Source: Anaerosacchariphilus hominis (lineage in GTDB: Bacteria > Bacillota > Clostridia > Lachnospirales > Lachnospiraceae). Taken from it: a stretch of DNA of 64,000 nucleotides. Both the position numbers and the translations under genes were made by a program. The stretch is from contig NZ_JACOOR010000004.1 in NCBI RefSeq assembly GCF_014290175.1, positions 371,242-435,241 of the forward strand. Direction: 5' to 3'. Positions within the stretch are counted from its first letter, which is position 1, and every line of letters begins with the position of its first letter. This document shows positions 27,772 to 36,810 of the stretch, piece by piece. Below the pieces are notes generated by a model. The model did no database searches. It was not told the DNA's origin and saw nothing but the letters and a program-made list of their open reading frames with translations.

Positions 27772-28626
27772 TTATGCTTCCACTGCTCCGGGCAGCTCCA
27801 GTGTGATTTTACCCAGCTTTCCGTTTCGAAACTCCTCCAGAAGTATGGCGGCCGCCTTCTGCAGATCCGGGGCTCCGCCTTTTTGCAGACAGCCCCTCCG
27901 GGCAGCCACCTCTCCCAACAGCTCCACTTCCGCAAGCGCTTCCTCCACGCCGTAACGTTCTTTTAAGACGCCCGGATATTGTCCCTTCAGATACTTCAGA
28001 AGCTCCAGGGAAAGTTCTTCTGTATTCAATACCTCTTCTTTAATGGAGCCAATCATGGCCAGCTTCAGACCCACCTCCGGATCCTCAAACTTGGGCCAGA
28101 GGATACCCGGCGTATCCAGAAGCTCCACCTGCTTGTTCAAACGGACCCACTGAGCTCCCTTGGTGACGCCCGGCTTATTGCCGGTCTTGGTACAGGCCTT
28201 GCCCGCAAAGCTGTTGATAAAGGTGGACTTGCCCACATTGGGAATACCAGCCACCATGGCGCGAACCGGACGGTTCAGGATACCGCGCTTTCGATCCCGC
28301 TCAATCTTTTCTTTGCAGGCCTCCTGAATAGCCCCATTGATGGCCTTGAGACCGGAACCGCTCCTGGAGTTCAACTTCACCACCTGAAAGCCCTTGGCAC
28401 GGAAATGGGTGCTCCAGACCTCCGTAGCTGCGTCGTCTGCCAGGTCTGCCTTATTCAGAAGCAGAAGGCGCGCTTTATTCTTTCCAAGCTCATCAATATC
28501 AGGATTCCGGCTGCTCTGGGGTACGCGGGCGTCCACCAGCTCGATCACCAGATCCACCAGTTTGATATTTTCCTGCATCATTCTTCTGGCCTTGGTCATA
28601 TGACCCGGATACCACTGTATATTCAT
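27772..28626 (-). CDS. rbgA: Ribosome biogenesis GTPase YlqF/RbgA
   Basis: 284 residues. It is a circularly permuted GTPase: G4 (LLNKADL) precedes G1 (GIPNVGKSTFINSF) and G3 (DTPGILWPKF). It starts MNIQWYPGHMTKARR, typical of YlqF/RbgA, which acts in late 50S assembly. The usual neighbours rplS and rnhB are present. Confidence 0.97.
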   Translation of the reverse strand: MNIQWYPGHMTKARRMMQENIKLVDLVIELVDARVPQSSRNPDIDELGKNKARLLLLNKADLADDAATEVWSTHFRAKGFQVVKLNSRSGSGLKAINGAIQEACKEKIERDRKRGILNRPVRAMVAGIPNVGKSTFINSFAGKACTKTGNKPGVTKGAQWVRLNKQVELLDTPGILWPKFEDPEVGLKLAMIGSIKEEVLNTEELSLELLKYLKGQYPGVLKERYGVEEALAEVELLGEVAARRGCLQKGGAPDLQKAAAILLEEFRNGKLGKITLELPGAVEA

Positions 28627-28669
28627 CTTGACCCTCTCTTATTTTCCAAACTGTCCTGTTTTGCAGTCT

Positions 28670-29242
28670 CTATTTCAAAAATCCGAAGCGTTCTCCAGGG
28701 GTCAGGATAAACCATGCCTTACCCAGGATATTTTTCTTTTCCACATTTCCGATGTCCGCGCTTCGGCTGTCCTCGCTGTTATTCCGGTTATCACCCAACA
28801 CAAAGTATTCGTCCTGGCCCAGGGTCACGCCCTCTTCTGCCAGTCCCGCGTCCTTCATACTCTCGGTCTGTACCGGTTCGTCCAGCACCTGGCCGTTCAC
28901 AAATACCCGGCCGCTCTCAATGGTCACCGTATCGCCGGGCTTTCCCACCACGCGTTTCACATGGTAGTGGGCGTTTATATTTCCGTTTGGACGGAATACG
29001 ATCAGATCTCCGTAATCCGGAGACTTTACCTCATAGACCAGCCGGTTGATCAGCACCCTGTCTCCACTGTACAGAGTCGGCTCCATGGACTGTCCCACAT
29101 TACTCAGAGAGTAACCGAAAAAGTATACCAGAATACAGCCTATGACGAAGGCCAGTGCCGCTTCCCCGATCCAGACCAGGATCCCCTGAAGCGCCGACAG
29201 ATCCACTCTTTTTTTCCTGCGTCGGAAATTCAGTCCTCTCAT
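28670..29242 (-). CDS. lepB: Signal peptidase I (second copy)
   Basis: 190 residues. One N-terminal membrane helix, then Ser52 in VGQSMEPTL, Lys96 in YHVKRVVGKPG and the box GDNRNNSEDSR. Both catalytic residues are intact, as in the copy at 27.2 kb, so both should be active. The basic N-terminus (RRRKKR) fits a cytosolic anchor. GGAGGAGA precedes the start. Confidence 0.96.
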   Translation of the reverse strand: MRGLNFRRRKKRVDLSALQGILVWIGEAALAFVIGCILVYFFGYSLSNVGQSMEPTLYSGDRVLINRLVYEVKSPDYGDLIVFRPNGNINAHYHVKRVVGKPGDTVTIESGRVFVNGQVLDEPVQTESMKDAGLAEEGVTLGQDEYFVLGDNRNNSEDSRSADIGNVEKKNILGKAWFILTPGERFGFLK

Positions 29243-29297
29243 CTTCTCCTCCTGTCCCTTCTATAAAATGGAATTCTATAAAACGTCCACATGAAAG

Positions 29298-29328
29298 AAA
29301 AAGGGAGAATTTTCATTCTCCCCTTTTT
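29298..29328 (-). terminator. Terminator of rplS
   Basis: Stem AGGGAGAAT / ATTCTCCC extended by A/T pairs, with a short loop; on the minus strand a T-rich tail follows. It lies six bases beyond the rplS stop. Confidence 0.8.
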
Positions 29329-29333
29329 CGAAA

Positions 29334-29681
29334 TTATTTTACAAGTTCTTTTACCTTCGCGCGCTTTCCTACACGTCCTCTTAAGTAGTTCAGCTTTGCA
29401 CGTCTTACTTTACCATGACGAACAACTTCTACCTTCTCTACGTTCGGGGAATGCAGCGGCCATGTCTTCTCAACACCAACACCGTTGGAATTCTTTCTTA
29501 CAGTAAAGGTAGCGCGAGCTCCGCCGCCCTGCTTCTTCAGTACGATACCCTCGAATACCTGAATACGCTCACGGTTTCCCTCTTTGATCTTACCGTAAAC
29601 CTTTACGGTATCTCCTACCTTGAACTCCGGTACTTCAGCCTTCAGCTGCTCAGCCTCAATGTTCTTAATAATCTCGTTCAT
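29334..29681 (-). CDS. rplS: 50S ribosomal protein L19
   Basis: 115 residues, the normal length. Motifs [29 protein letters not shown] and the C-terminal [20 protein letters not shown] are diagnostic. It is at the 30S-50S interface. It has its own strong promoter and terminator, and is separated from trmD by a transporter block. AAGGAGG precedes the ATG. Confidence 0.99.
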   Translation of the reverse strand: MNEIIKNIEAEQLKAEVPEFKVGDTVKVYGKIKEGNRERIQVFEGIVLKKQGGGARATFTVRKNSNGVGVEKTWPLHSPNVEKVEVVRHGKVRRAKLNYLRGRVGKRAKVKELVK

Positions 29682-29857
29682 TTCGTTGTCTCCTCCTTGT
29701 TTTCTGGATGTTCTTACCGCCAGTACGAAGGACCCGAAACCGCACCGGAGGCCGGCGCGTATCTGTCTCGCTTCTCTCTCGAATATATCGCATATATATC
29801 AAAAGATGCCCTTTTCCGTCTGCTGCAGCAGCGGACCATCTGCTCTTTATCACAACG
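29682..29857 (-). promoter_or_regulatory. 5' leader of rplS, possible L19 leader
   Basis: About 175 bases lie between the promoter and the rplS start. I see GCTGCTGCAGCAG, a GC-rich palindromic core, and a GC-rich block near GCCGGCCTCCGG. Such a length fits an autoregulatory ribosomal-protein leader, but I could not match the L19 leader consensus by eye. Confidence 0.3.
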
Positions 29858-29863
29858 TGGTTA

Positions 29864-29892
29864 ATTTTATCATAGGAATCCCTAAAATGCAA
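29864..29892 (-). promoter_or_regulatory. Promoter of rplS
   Basis: Minus-strand TTGCAT (29892-29887), 17-base spacer, TAAAAT (29869-29864). Confidence 0.7.
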
Positions 29893-29929
29893 GGATTTCT
29901 TTTTATAAATTTCTTAATTTTCTGCACTC

Positions 29930-31330
29930 CTACTGCAGGGCTCCCACATGAATCCAGCGTCCCCGAAGAAGCCTTACCAGGAAGAAAAGCCCCCTGCAGA
30001 TCAGTTCCACGGACATAGTAGCCCAGACACCCAGGATCCCAAACTGTCTGGTAAATAAAAGCACTGTCACCACCCGGATTCCCCACATACTGCACAAATT
30101 AATAAGAAATGGTCCTCTGCCGTCTCCCGCTCCCCTGAGGGCGCCAATGACTACGATGCTCACCGCAAACAGTGGCTCAGAAAAGGCTACGATACGCAGA
30201 GCACGGGTACTGAGCGTGATGACCTCTCCTTCGGAAGTCAGAAGTCTGGTCAATATCGGAGAAAAACAAAACAACAGGGTGCCGGTACAGCTTACCAGCA
30301 AAAAGCCCACCAGGGTGGTTCCATAGGCGAAGCGCTTCGCCATGTCCTTTCGTCCCGCACCGATACTCTGTCCCACCAGGGCTGTAGCTGCGGCGGCCAC
30401 ACCGTAGGCCGGAAGGTAACAGATGCCCTCCGTCTGTACCGCCACATAATTGGCAGCCACGGCCACCGGACCCATACTTGTGACCACGCCGGTCATGACG
30501 ATCTGGGCCAGGCACAGGGTGCTGCGCTCCAGTGCCGCCGGGAGAGCCAGAAACCAGGTATTTTTCAGGCAGACCTTTGTAAAGCGCCAGGTTTCTCCTC
30601 CTTTTAGCTTCAGCGGTCCTTTTCGAAACACCAGACACAAAAGCAGAGTCAATCCCACACAGGCCTGGGCCAGTCCGGTTCCCAGTGCCGCGCCCTGTAC
30701 GCCCAGGCCTGCGCCCCAGACGGTGAACGTTCCGATTTGTCTGACCGGGTTGATCAGGAAAAAATTAAAAATCACATCCAGCACGCACATCCCCACATTC
30801 ATCAGGCTTGGCAGCACCACATTGCCGCTGCACCGAAAGATGCTGGAATAAAGGGCCGAAGCCATGCTGAAGGGAATAAAGAAACCCACGGTGCAAAAGT
30901 AGGCCCTCGCATAGGGCACGAGTTCTTCCTCGGCCCCAAGAAAAGTGGGAAGAAACTGACCGATACCGATGACTAGAACCGTAAAGGCCGTACCGAAGAA
31001 CACATTAAACAGAATGGCCTGACAGAGCACGCCCCGGCTGTCACTCTCCCGCCCTGCGCCCAGATACTGGGCTACCTGGACAGAAAAACCGATAGCTGCC
31101 GCATTGATAAAGGCATTCACCAGCCAGATGCTGCTGGCCACCACGCCAATGGCCGCTGTAGCCTGATAGCCGATACCGCCCACCATAGCCGTATCAATAT
31201 AACTCATAAGAGTCATTACGAGCTGCTCCAGGATCGCCGGCACAGACAGGGAAACTACCAACTTCATCTGTTCTTTTACCGGAATGGCCTCGCCTGCGCG
31301 CAGGCGTGCGCTGATCTCAAGCATGTTCAT
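29930..31330 (-). CDS. MATE family efflux transporter (first copy)
   Basis: 466 residues with about 12 transmembrane helices in two homologous halves. VPAILEQLVMTLMSYIDTAMVG in the first half and ALPAALERSTLCLAQIVMTGVV in the second are the paired MATE helices. Cation-coupled export of toxic compounds is the family role. The start at 31330 has ACAGGAGAG upstream; the open frame extends 20 codons further without a ribosome site. It lies alone between rplS and uraA. Confidence 0.93.
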   Translation of the reverse strand: MNMLEISARLRAGEAIPVKEQMKLVVSLSVPAILEQLVMTLMSYIDTAMVGGIGYQATAAIGVVASSIWLVNAFINAAAIGFSVQVAQYLGAGRESDSRGVLCQAILFNVFFGTAFTVLVIGIGQFLPTFLGAEEELVPYARAYFCTVGFFIPFSMASALYSSIFRCSGNVVLPSLMNVGMCVLDVIFNFFLINPVRQIGTFTVWGAGLGVQGAALGTGLAQACVGLTLLLCLVFRKGPLKLKGGETWRFTKVCLKNTWFLALPAALERSTLCLAQIVMTGVVTSMGPVAVAANYVAVQTEGICYLPAYGVAAAATALVGQSIGAGRKDMAKRFAYGTTLVGFLLVSCTGTLLFCFSPILTRLLTSEGEVITLSTRALRIVAFSEPLFAVSIVVIGALRGAGDGRGPFLINLCSMWGIRVVTVLLFTRQFGILGVWATMSVELICRGLFFLVRLLRGRWIHVGALQ

Positions 31331-31382
31331 AATGACTCTCCTGTTACTTTCTGTCTCAATTCTTCGTTTCCGGTAATGCACA

Positions 31383-31407
31383 GAAATCACGCCAGCGGCG
31401 TGATTTC
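31383..31407. terminator. Hairpin between uraA and MATE gene
   Basis: GAAATCACGCC / GGCGTGATTTC, perfect 11-bp stem, three-base loop. No T-run follows on either strand, so termination would be weak. Confidence 0.45.
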
Positions 31408-31435
31408 CAGCTTACCTGTATGTGATACGAAGCTC

Positions 31436-32818
31436 TTACGCGTGGATACCGCGGTTCTCGTCACCGGACACATTTACACCGAACTCATAATCGTTGCCCG
31501 GCAGAATCATGTTCAGCAGAATGCCTGCGATGGCTGCGATAGCAAGTGCGGTCAGCGTGATGGGAGTGCCGCCTACGGTAAAGGTAATGCCGTTGCTGAA
31601 GCCCAGACCGCATACGAAGATGACGCCTGCGATAATCAGGTTTCTGGACTTGGTCAGGTCAACCTTATTCTCTACCACGTTACGCACACCGATGGCGGAA
31701 ATCATACCGTAAAGCATGAAGCTGACACCTCCGATGATAGCGGACGGCATGGTACTGATGATAGCGGATACCTTCGGAATAAAGCTTACGATAATAGCGA
31801 AAACTGCTGCGATCCGGATAACCCGCGGGTCATGTACACGGCTCAGCTCCAGCACGCCGGTATTCTCACCGTATGTGGTATTGGCCGGTCCGCCAAGGAA
31901 TCCTGCCAGCGCTGTCGCAAGGCCGTCGCCCATCAGGGTTCTGTGAAGACCCGGCTCTGCAATAAAGTTCTCTCCTACCGTCGCGGAAATCGCGGACATA
32001 TCGCCCACATGCTCCATCATGGTGGCAATAGCAATCGGAGCCATAACCAGAATAGCGGTTACGTCAAATTTGCAAATCTGAAGGGGCGGAACTCCTACCC
32101 AGCCGGATGTGGCGATAGCGGAAAAGTTCAGAATAGCGGATCCGTCCGGATTGGTCATGCCTGCCATGGACATCAGAAGCGCAACCACATAGGAAATCAT
32201 GACACCCATCAGGATGGGGATAATCTTAAACATACCCTTGCCCCAGATATTGAATACAATAATGACAGCCAATGCCACCAGTGCCAGGAACCAGTTAGTG
32301 GAAGCATTATTGATGGCGGAACCTGCCAGGCTCAGACCAATGCAGATAATAACCGGGCCTGTCACAACCGGCGGCAGGAAACGCATCACGCGTTTTACGC
32401 CGACCAGGCGGATAATCAGAGCCAGTACCAGATACAGAAGGCCTGCCACTACCACGCCGCCGCAGGCATAAGCCGCTTTTTCATTGGCGCTCATGGTCGC
32501 GTACATACCGGTGTCCAGATGCGCCACCGTGGAAAATCCACTCAAAAACGCAAAAGAGGATCCCAGGAATGCAGGTACCTTAAATTTAGTGCAGAAATGG
32601 AACAGCAGGGTTCCAAAGCCCGCACAGAACAGTGTAACCGCTACAGTCAGCCCTCTGGTCGGTCCCTCTCCGCATGCATCCACAAAATAGCTGTTCACAA
32701 GAATCGGAACCAGGATCGTAGCTCCGAACATGGCAAACATATGCTGTAAGCCCAGAATCAGCATTTTAGGTACGCCCAGTTTTCTGGCATCACGAATTAC
32801 TCCATTTGATTCATTCAT
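31436..32818 (-). CDS. uraA: Uracil-xanthine permease family transporter
   Basis: 460 residues with about 12-14 membrane segments of the NCS2 fold. It starts GVPKMLILGLQHMFAMFGATILVPIL, and has the family motifs in GENTGVLELSRVHDPRV and TYGENTG. It imports uracil by proton symport. Xanthine or another nucleobase cannot be excluded. It has its own promoter, with no riboswitch-sized leader (about 50 bases). Confidence 0.93.
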   Translation of the reverse strand: MNESNGVIRDARKLGVPKMLILGLQHMFAMFGATILVPILVNSYFVDACGEGPTRGLTVAVTLFCAGFGTLLFHFCTKFKVPAFLGSSFAFLSGFSTVAHLDTGMYATMSANEKAAYACGGVVVAGLLYLVLALIIRLVGVKRVMRFLPPVVTGPVIICIGLSLAGSAINNASTNWFLALVALAVIIVFNIWGKGMFKIIPILMGVMISYVVALLMSMAGMTNPDGSAILNFSAIATSGWVGVPPLQICKFDVTAILVMAPIAIATMMEHVGDMSAISATVGENFIAEPGLHRTLMGDGLATALAGFLGGPANTTYGENTGVLELSRVHDPRVIRIAAVFAIIVSFIPKVSAIISTMPSAIIGGVSFMLYGMISAIGVRNVVENKVDLTKSRNLIIAGVIFVCGLGFSNGITFTVGGTPITLTALAIAAIAGILLNMILPGNDYEFGVNVSGDENRGIHA

Positions 32819-32873
32819 AACGTTCTCCTTCGTTTGATAAGATATGCTTGTTTATAGTAGCTTAACCTTATTC

Positions 32874-32902
32874 ATTATAGTGACATTTGTCCTTGATTAC
32901 AA
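32874..32902 (-). promoter_or_regulatory. Promoter of uraA
   Basis: Minus-strand TTGTAA (32902-32897), 17-base spacer, TATAAT (32879-32874). Confidence 0.65.
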
Positions 32903-32913
32903 GAACTTTTTTA

Positions 32914-34263
32914 TCAAACTGTGGAATTTCTAGTCTCCCGGGTAATATAGAAGAAAGTCAGCACAAAAACAATCCCTTTTGCGATGGATGTGGAGGAGAA
33001 CGCCCACCAGATGCCGGTCAGGCCCATGCGTCCGCCCAGAAGAATGGCCAGCGGAATCCGGGCGCTGGTGAAGGTGATGCTGATGACGCTGCACAGGCGG
33101 GTCCGTCCCAGGCCTGATAAAGCGCCCACTGTCATCAGCTCTTCGCACATGAAGCCCTCGCAGAAGCCGATGATAATCAGATAGCCCACCGCAATGGCGA
33201 TGGCTTCCGGCTCATAGAAAAAGATTTTCGCGATAGGCTCCGGCAGTAGCACAAAGGTCAGGGTAATCAGGACGCCCCAGACTCCCACCGTCCAGAGGGA
33301 AGCCCGGTAGCCCTTTCTCACCCGATCCATTTTGCCTGCGCCGTAATTCTGCCCAATGAAGGCATTCAGGGCCGCTCCGAAGCCGTCCGCTGTGTTCCAG
33401 GAGACGGATTCGATCTGGCCGCCTACTCGCTGCACTGCCACGGCAGCCGAACCGAAGGCCGATACCATCCGGGTCAGCACCATGGAAATGGCACAGTAGG
33501 CCATACCCTGCAGGGCCGTGGGAATTCCGATTTTACAGATGCCATTCACATATTCCACCTGGGGCTTTGCGAACAGCCGTATGCCCTTCAATACATTTCC
33601 ATTCTGCCGCAGCACCACGCCCAGAATCATGATTCCCATCACGATAAACTGAGCAGTTACCGTGGCAATGGCCGCGCCCATAGCTCCCAGCTTCGGGAAT
33701 GGGCCCGGACCCAGAATCAGCACGGGATCCAGGATCATATTCGTCACCAGGCCAATAAGGTTCGCCACAAAGGGCGTTTTCGAGTCGCCCTGGGCCGTAT
33801 AGAGGCCGGTCAGCGTCAATGTCAGAAAGGAAAACACCAGCAGGCCGCAGGCTACCCGGGTATAAGAAAAGGCCGCATCCAAGGCCTCCGGATCCGTCAG
33901 TTTAAAAAAATCCACCAGCGGATGCAGAAAAATTACACAGATCGCCGAAAAAGCCAGTCCCAGAACCGTCGCCAGTTGCACCGCTGTCTGGGCATAGCCC
34001 CGGGCCGCCTCCCGGTCTCCCCGGCCGATACACTGGGCCACCTGCACCTGGCCGCCCATCCGGGCCATGGATGCCAGCCCCTGGGAAAGCCAGATATACA
34101 TGCCTCCCACGCCCACACCGGCTACAGCTTTGGAACCAAGCTGTCCTATCCAGGCCATATCTGTAATATTATATAAGGTCCCAAGAAAGGACGAAGCCAT
34201 GATGGGGAGCGCCAGCTTCGTCAATGTCTTTAAAATGGGGCCCTGAGTTAAATTTCCTTCCAA
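32914..34263 (-). CDS. MATE family efflux transporter (second copy)
   Basis: 449 residues, about 12 membrane helices. It starts MEGNLTQGPILKTLTKLALPIMASSFLGTLYNITDMAWIGQLG, a typical MATE N-terminus; the second half has GIPTALQGMAYCAISMVLTRMV. The start codon is TTG, with AAGGGA eight bases upstream, and no in-frame ATG is near. It follows trmD by 33 bases and may be the last gene of the ffh operon. It is only distantly like the MATE gene at 30 kb. Confidence 0.93.
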   Translation of the reverse strand: MEGNLTQGPILKTLTKLALPIMASSFLGTLYNITDMAWIGQLGSKAVAGVGVGGMYIWLSQGLASMARMGGQVQVAQCIGRGDREAARGYAQTAVQLATVLGLAFSAICVIFLHPLVDFFKLTDPEALDAAFSYTRVACGLLVFSFLTLTLTGLYTAQGDSKTPFVANLIGLVTNMILDPVLILGPGPFPKLGAMGAAIATVTAQFIVMGIMILGVVLRQNGNVLKGIRLFAKPQVEYVNGICKIGIPTALQGMAYCAISMVLTRMVSAFGSAAVAVQRVGGQIESVSWNTADGFGAALNAFIGQNYGAGKMDRVRKGYRASLWTVGVWGVLITLTFVLLPEPIAKIFFYEPEAIAIAVGYLIIIGFCEGFMCEELMTVGALSGLGRTRLCSVISITFTSARIPLAILLGGRMGLTGIWWAFSSTSIAKGIVFVLTFFYITRETRNSTV

Positions 34264-34296
34264 TATCTCTGTCCCTTTTCTCTTTCATTGTATCTG

Positions 34297-35682
34297 TTAA
34301 GGCATCGCCCGCAGAATCGCCATGCCCTCGGCAAAGTCTCCGATCTTCCGGTAGTAATTCATCTCCGGCTCTTCCTTCCGACGATCCGGCTGGGGAATGT
34401 ATACGGTGCGGATACCGGCTCTTCTGGCCGCTGTCACGCCGCTGATGGAATCCTCAAAGGCGATGGCCTCCGAAGCCTTCAGTCCGGCCTTTTTCAGAGC
34501 CAGCCGGTAGATATCCGGCGCAGGTTTCGTATGAGCCACCTCGCTTCCGAAGGTGGTAAAATCAAAAAGCTCCAGAAGACCGTGGCTGTTCAGCATCAGT
34601 TCGGCCCGTTCCTTTACGGTACTGCTGGCCAGACCCAGCTTCAGTCCCTTTTCCCTGACCAGCATCAGAATCTCTCTGGCATAAGGGCGAAGGGGAATTC
34701 GGCCGTTATCCCGCTCCTCCGCCACAAAACGGCGCATGGTCTCGCCGAGCTCTTCCGTCAGCGCTTCGTTTCCGGTGAGCTGCAGAATCTGGCCGTTGAT
34801 CTCGTTCCGTCCCAGTCCGTTCCAGCCATGCAGGATCTCCGGACTTAAGGGGATCCCTTTTTCGTCAAAGGCTCTCTGCCAGCATTGGGCGTACACCCGT
34901 TCGGAATCTACCAGACAACCGTCCATATCAAAAATAACACCCCGGAATCTGCGGCGCTTCTGCTTTCCTTCCATGATTCGTTCCTCTTCGGCCTGCAGAT
35001 AGGCATCGTAGAGATCCGGCCGCCGCTCTCTGGTCCGCAAAATAGAAAGTTCCTGCCGCCAGCCCTCTATATGGGTGTGATTGCCGGAAAGAAGTACCGG
35101 TGGCACCTCTTTTTCATGCCAGATCTCCGGACGGCTGTACTGGGGATATTCCAGAAGCCCGTCCTGGAAGCTTTCAAACTCTGCAGAATCCTCGTTATTC
35201 AGAACTCCGGGCACCAGTCTTGAAACGGCATCTATCATCACCATGGCCGGAAATTCCCCTCCGGTGAGTACATAATCGCCGATGGAGACATAGTCCGTCA
35301 CAATTTCTTCCAGCACACGCTCATCCACGCCCTCATAATGGCCGCAGAGAAAAATCACGTCCTCCTCTTTCGCCAGTTCCTCCGCCATCTTCTGATTGAA
35401 CACAGCACCCTGAGGCGTCACATAAATGGTGCGGGCTTTCCGTCCGATTTTTCCGGTCACTGACTCCCAGGCCCGGTAGACCGGCTCCGCCTGCATGACC
35501 ATACCGGCTCCGCCGCCGTAGGGGTAATCATCCACTTTATTATGCTTATTGTCCGCAAAATCCCGGATATTTACGGCATTGAGACCGATGAGCTGCTGCT
35601 CGATAGCCCGGCCTGTGATACTGGTTTTCAGCCCGTTTTCGATCATTTCCGGAAACAGAGTCAGTACATGATAACGATTCAT
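34297..35682 (-). CDS. trmD: TrmD tRNA methyltransferase fused to HAD-family hydrolase
   Basis: 461 residues in one frame. Residues 1-236 are a full-length TrmD, which methylates G37 N1 of tRNA with SAM: LCGHYEGVDERV and SIGDYVLTGGEFPAMVMID form the trefoil-knot SAM site. From about 245 a complete HAD-IA hydrolase follows: motif I DMDGCLVDSE (252-261), motif II ASSTVK, motif III K in HTKPAPDIY, and motif IV FEDSISG. It resembles the beta-phosphoglucomutase group. An internal ATG at 34974 has AGAGG eight bases upstream, so the hydrolase might also be made alone (225 residues). The start overlaps the rimM stop as TAATG. The substrate of the HAD part is unknown. Confidence 0.93.
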   Translation of the reverse strand: MNRYHVLTLFPEMIENGLKTSITGRAIEQQLIGLNAVNIRDFADNKHNKVDDYPYGGGAGMVMQAEPVYRAWESVTGKIGRKARTIYVTPQGAVFNQKMAEELAKEEDVIFLCGHYEGVDERVLEEIVTDYVSIGDYVLTGGEFPAMVMIDAVSRLVPGVLNNEDSAEFESFQDGLLEYPQYSRPEIWHEKEVPPVLLSGNHTHIEGWRQELSILRTRERRPDLYDAYLQAEEERIMEGKQKRRRFRGVIFDMDGCLVDSERVYAQCWQRAFDEKGIPLSPEILHGWNGLGRNEINGQILQLTGNEALTEELGETMRRFVAEERDNGRIPLRPYAREILMLVREKGLKLGLASSTVKERAELMLNSHGLLELFDFTTFGSEVAHTKPAPDIYRLALKKAGLKASEAIAFEDSISGVTAARRAGIRTVYIPQPDRRKEEPEMNYYRKIGDFAEGMAILRAMP

Positions 35683-36188
35683 TACAGCAGGCCCTCCGGA
35701 ATTCTTACGATCATCTTTGCCGCTTCCACATCCACCTCCAGAATGCAGGAGGGGATAGCCGGGAGCAGAATCTCTTTTCCTTCCTCTGTCTCCACCACAT
35801 ATACGTCGTTGGCTCCCGTCTGCAGCACATCCGTCAGGGTTCCCAGGCGCTGCTCCTCCTCGTCGTATACGTCCATGTCAATCAAATCCACGATGAAATT
35901 CTCATTCTCCGCCAGTGGCAGTGCCTGTTCTCTATCGATTAAGAGATCTTTTCCTCTGTATTTTTCCACTTCATTGATATCCTGAAACTCATCGAACTTC
36001 AGGATCACCTGGTTCTTAAAAAACTTGACGCTTTTAATCTTCAGGGGCAAGTATTCTTTTCCGGTATCCAGAAATACCTTTTTCAGCTTCCGGAAGCGTT
36101 CCGGCTCGTCTGTGGTCGGGAATACCTTCACTTCACCTTTCAGACCATGTGTGGAGGCTATGACGCCTACCCGTAAGTACTGTTCCAT
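35682..36188 (-). CDS. rimM: Ribosome maturation factor RimM
   Basis: 168 residues. The N-terminal beta-barrel (EQYLRVGVIASTHGLKGEVKVFPTTDEPERF) and C-terminal PRC barrel (LIDMDVYDEEEQRLGTLTDV and GKEILLPAIPSCILEVD) are both present. It binds S19 and aids 30S assembly. The ATG at 36188 was chosen because GGGGG precedes it by seven bases; the frame opens eight codons further up. Its stop overlaps the trmD start. Confidence 0.97.
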   Translation of the reverse strand: MEQYLRVGVIASTHGLKGEVKVFPTTDEPERFRKLKKVFLDTGKEYLPLKIKSVKFFKNQVILKFDEFQDINEVEKYRGKDLLIDREQALPLAENENFIVDLIDMDVYDEEEQRLGTLTDVLQTGANDVYVVETEEGKEILLPAIPSCILEVDVEAAKMIVRIPEGLL

Positions 36189-36277
36189 TCTCGTTCCCCC
36201 TTTTCTCCTCATCCTTCGGAACTCAAAGTTCCGGATATATAAACAGCGGGTGTTTCCACCCGCTGCCAGTGGAGCTG

Positions 36278-36508
36278 CTACTGCATGATCTCCACAATTA
36301 CTTTCTTTTCTTCCTTAGACGCTGCTGCCTTTACGACACTGCGAATGGCCTTGGCGATACGGCCCTGTTTACCGATCACCTTACCCATATCGGAAGGCGC
36401 TACGCGGAGCTCGACAACAATGGATTTCTCATTCTCTGTCTCCGTAACGACAACCTCATCCGGATGCTCCACCAGTGATTTTGCAATCACTTCCACTAAT
36501 TTTTTCAT
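36278..36508 (-). CDS. khpA: KH domain RNA-binding protein KhpA
   Basis: 76 residues, one KH domain with GKVIGKQGRIAKAIRSVV, the GxxG loop. KhpA/YlqC works with KhpB on mRNAs and cell elongation in other Firmicutes. It lies in its canonical place between rpsP and rimM. Confidence 0.96.
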   Translation of the reverse strand: MKKLVEVIAKSLVEHPDEVVVTETENEKSIVVELRVAPSDMGKVIGKQGRIAKAIRSVVKAAASKEEKKVIVEIMQ

Positions 36509-36520
36509 GTGCTACCTCAA

Positions 36521-36766
36521 TTATTTCTCAACGCCGGCTGCCTTCAGAATCTTTCCTACCATATCTGTCGGCTGAGCGCCGTTAGCCAGCCACTTCTTAG
36601 CTGCCTCAACGTCCACATTGAATGTGCTCGGATCTGTACTCGGATCGTAGGTTCCGATCTCCTCGATGAAACGACCATCTCTGGGGGATCTGGAATCTGC
36701 TACTACGATTCTATAGAAAGGAGCCTTCTTCTGTCCCATTCTTCTTAATCTGATTTTTACTGCCAT
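36521..36766 (-). CDS. rpsP: 30S ribosomal protein S16
   Basis: 81 residues, starting [42 protein letters not shown], which is unmistakable for S16. It lies between ffh and khpA. Confidence 0.99.
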   Translation of the reverse strand: MAVKIRLRRMGQKKAPFYRIVVADSRSPRDGRFIEEIGTYDPSTDPSTFNVDVEAAKKWLANGAQPTDMVGKILKAAGVEK

Positions 36767-36810
36767 TTTGTTTTACCTCCGTTTTATACTTGTATCTTAG
36801 TTTATTTTAT

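Noticed and set aside
31376..32749. 457-codon open frame antisense to uraA
   Set aside because: The composition is unlike a real protein, and it mirrors the permease gene.
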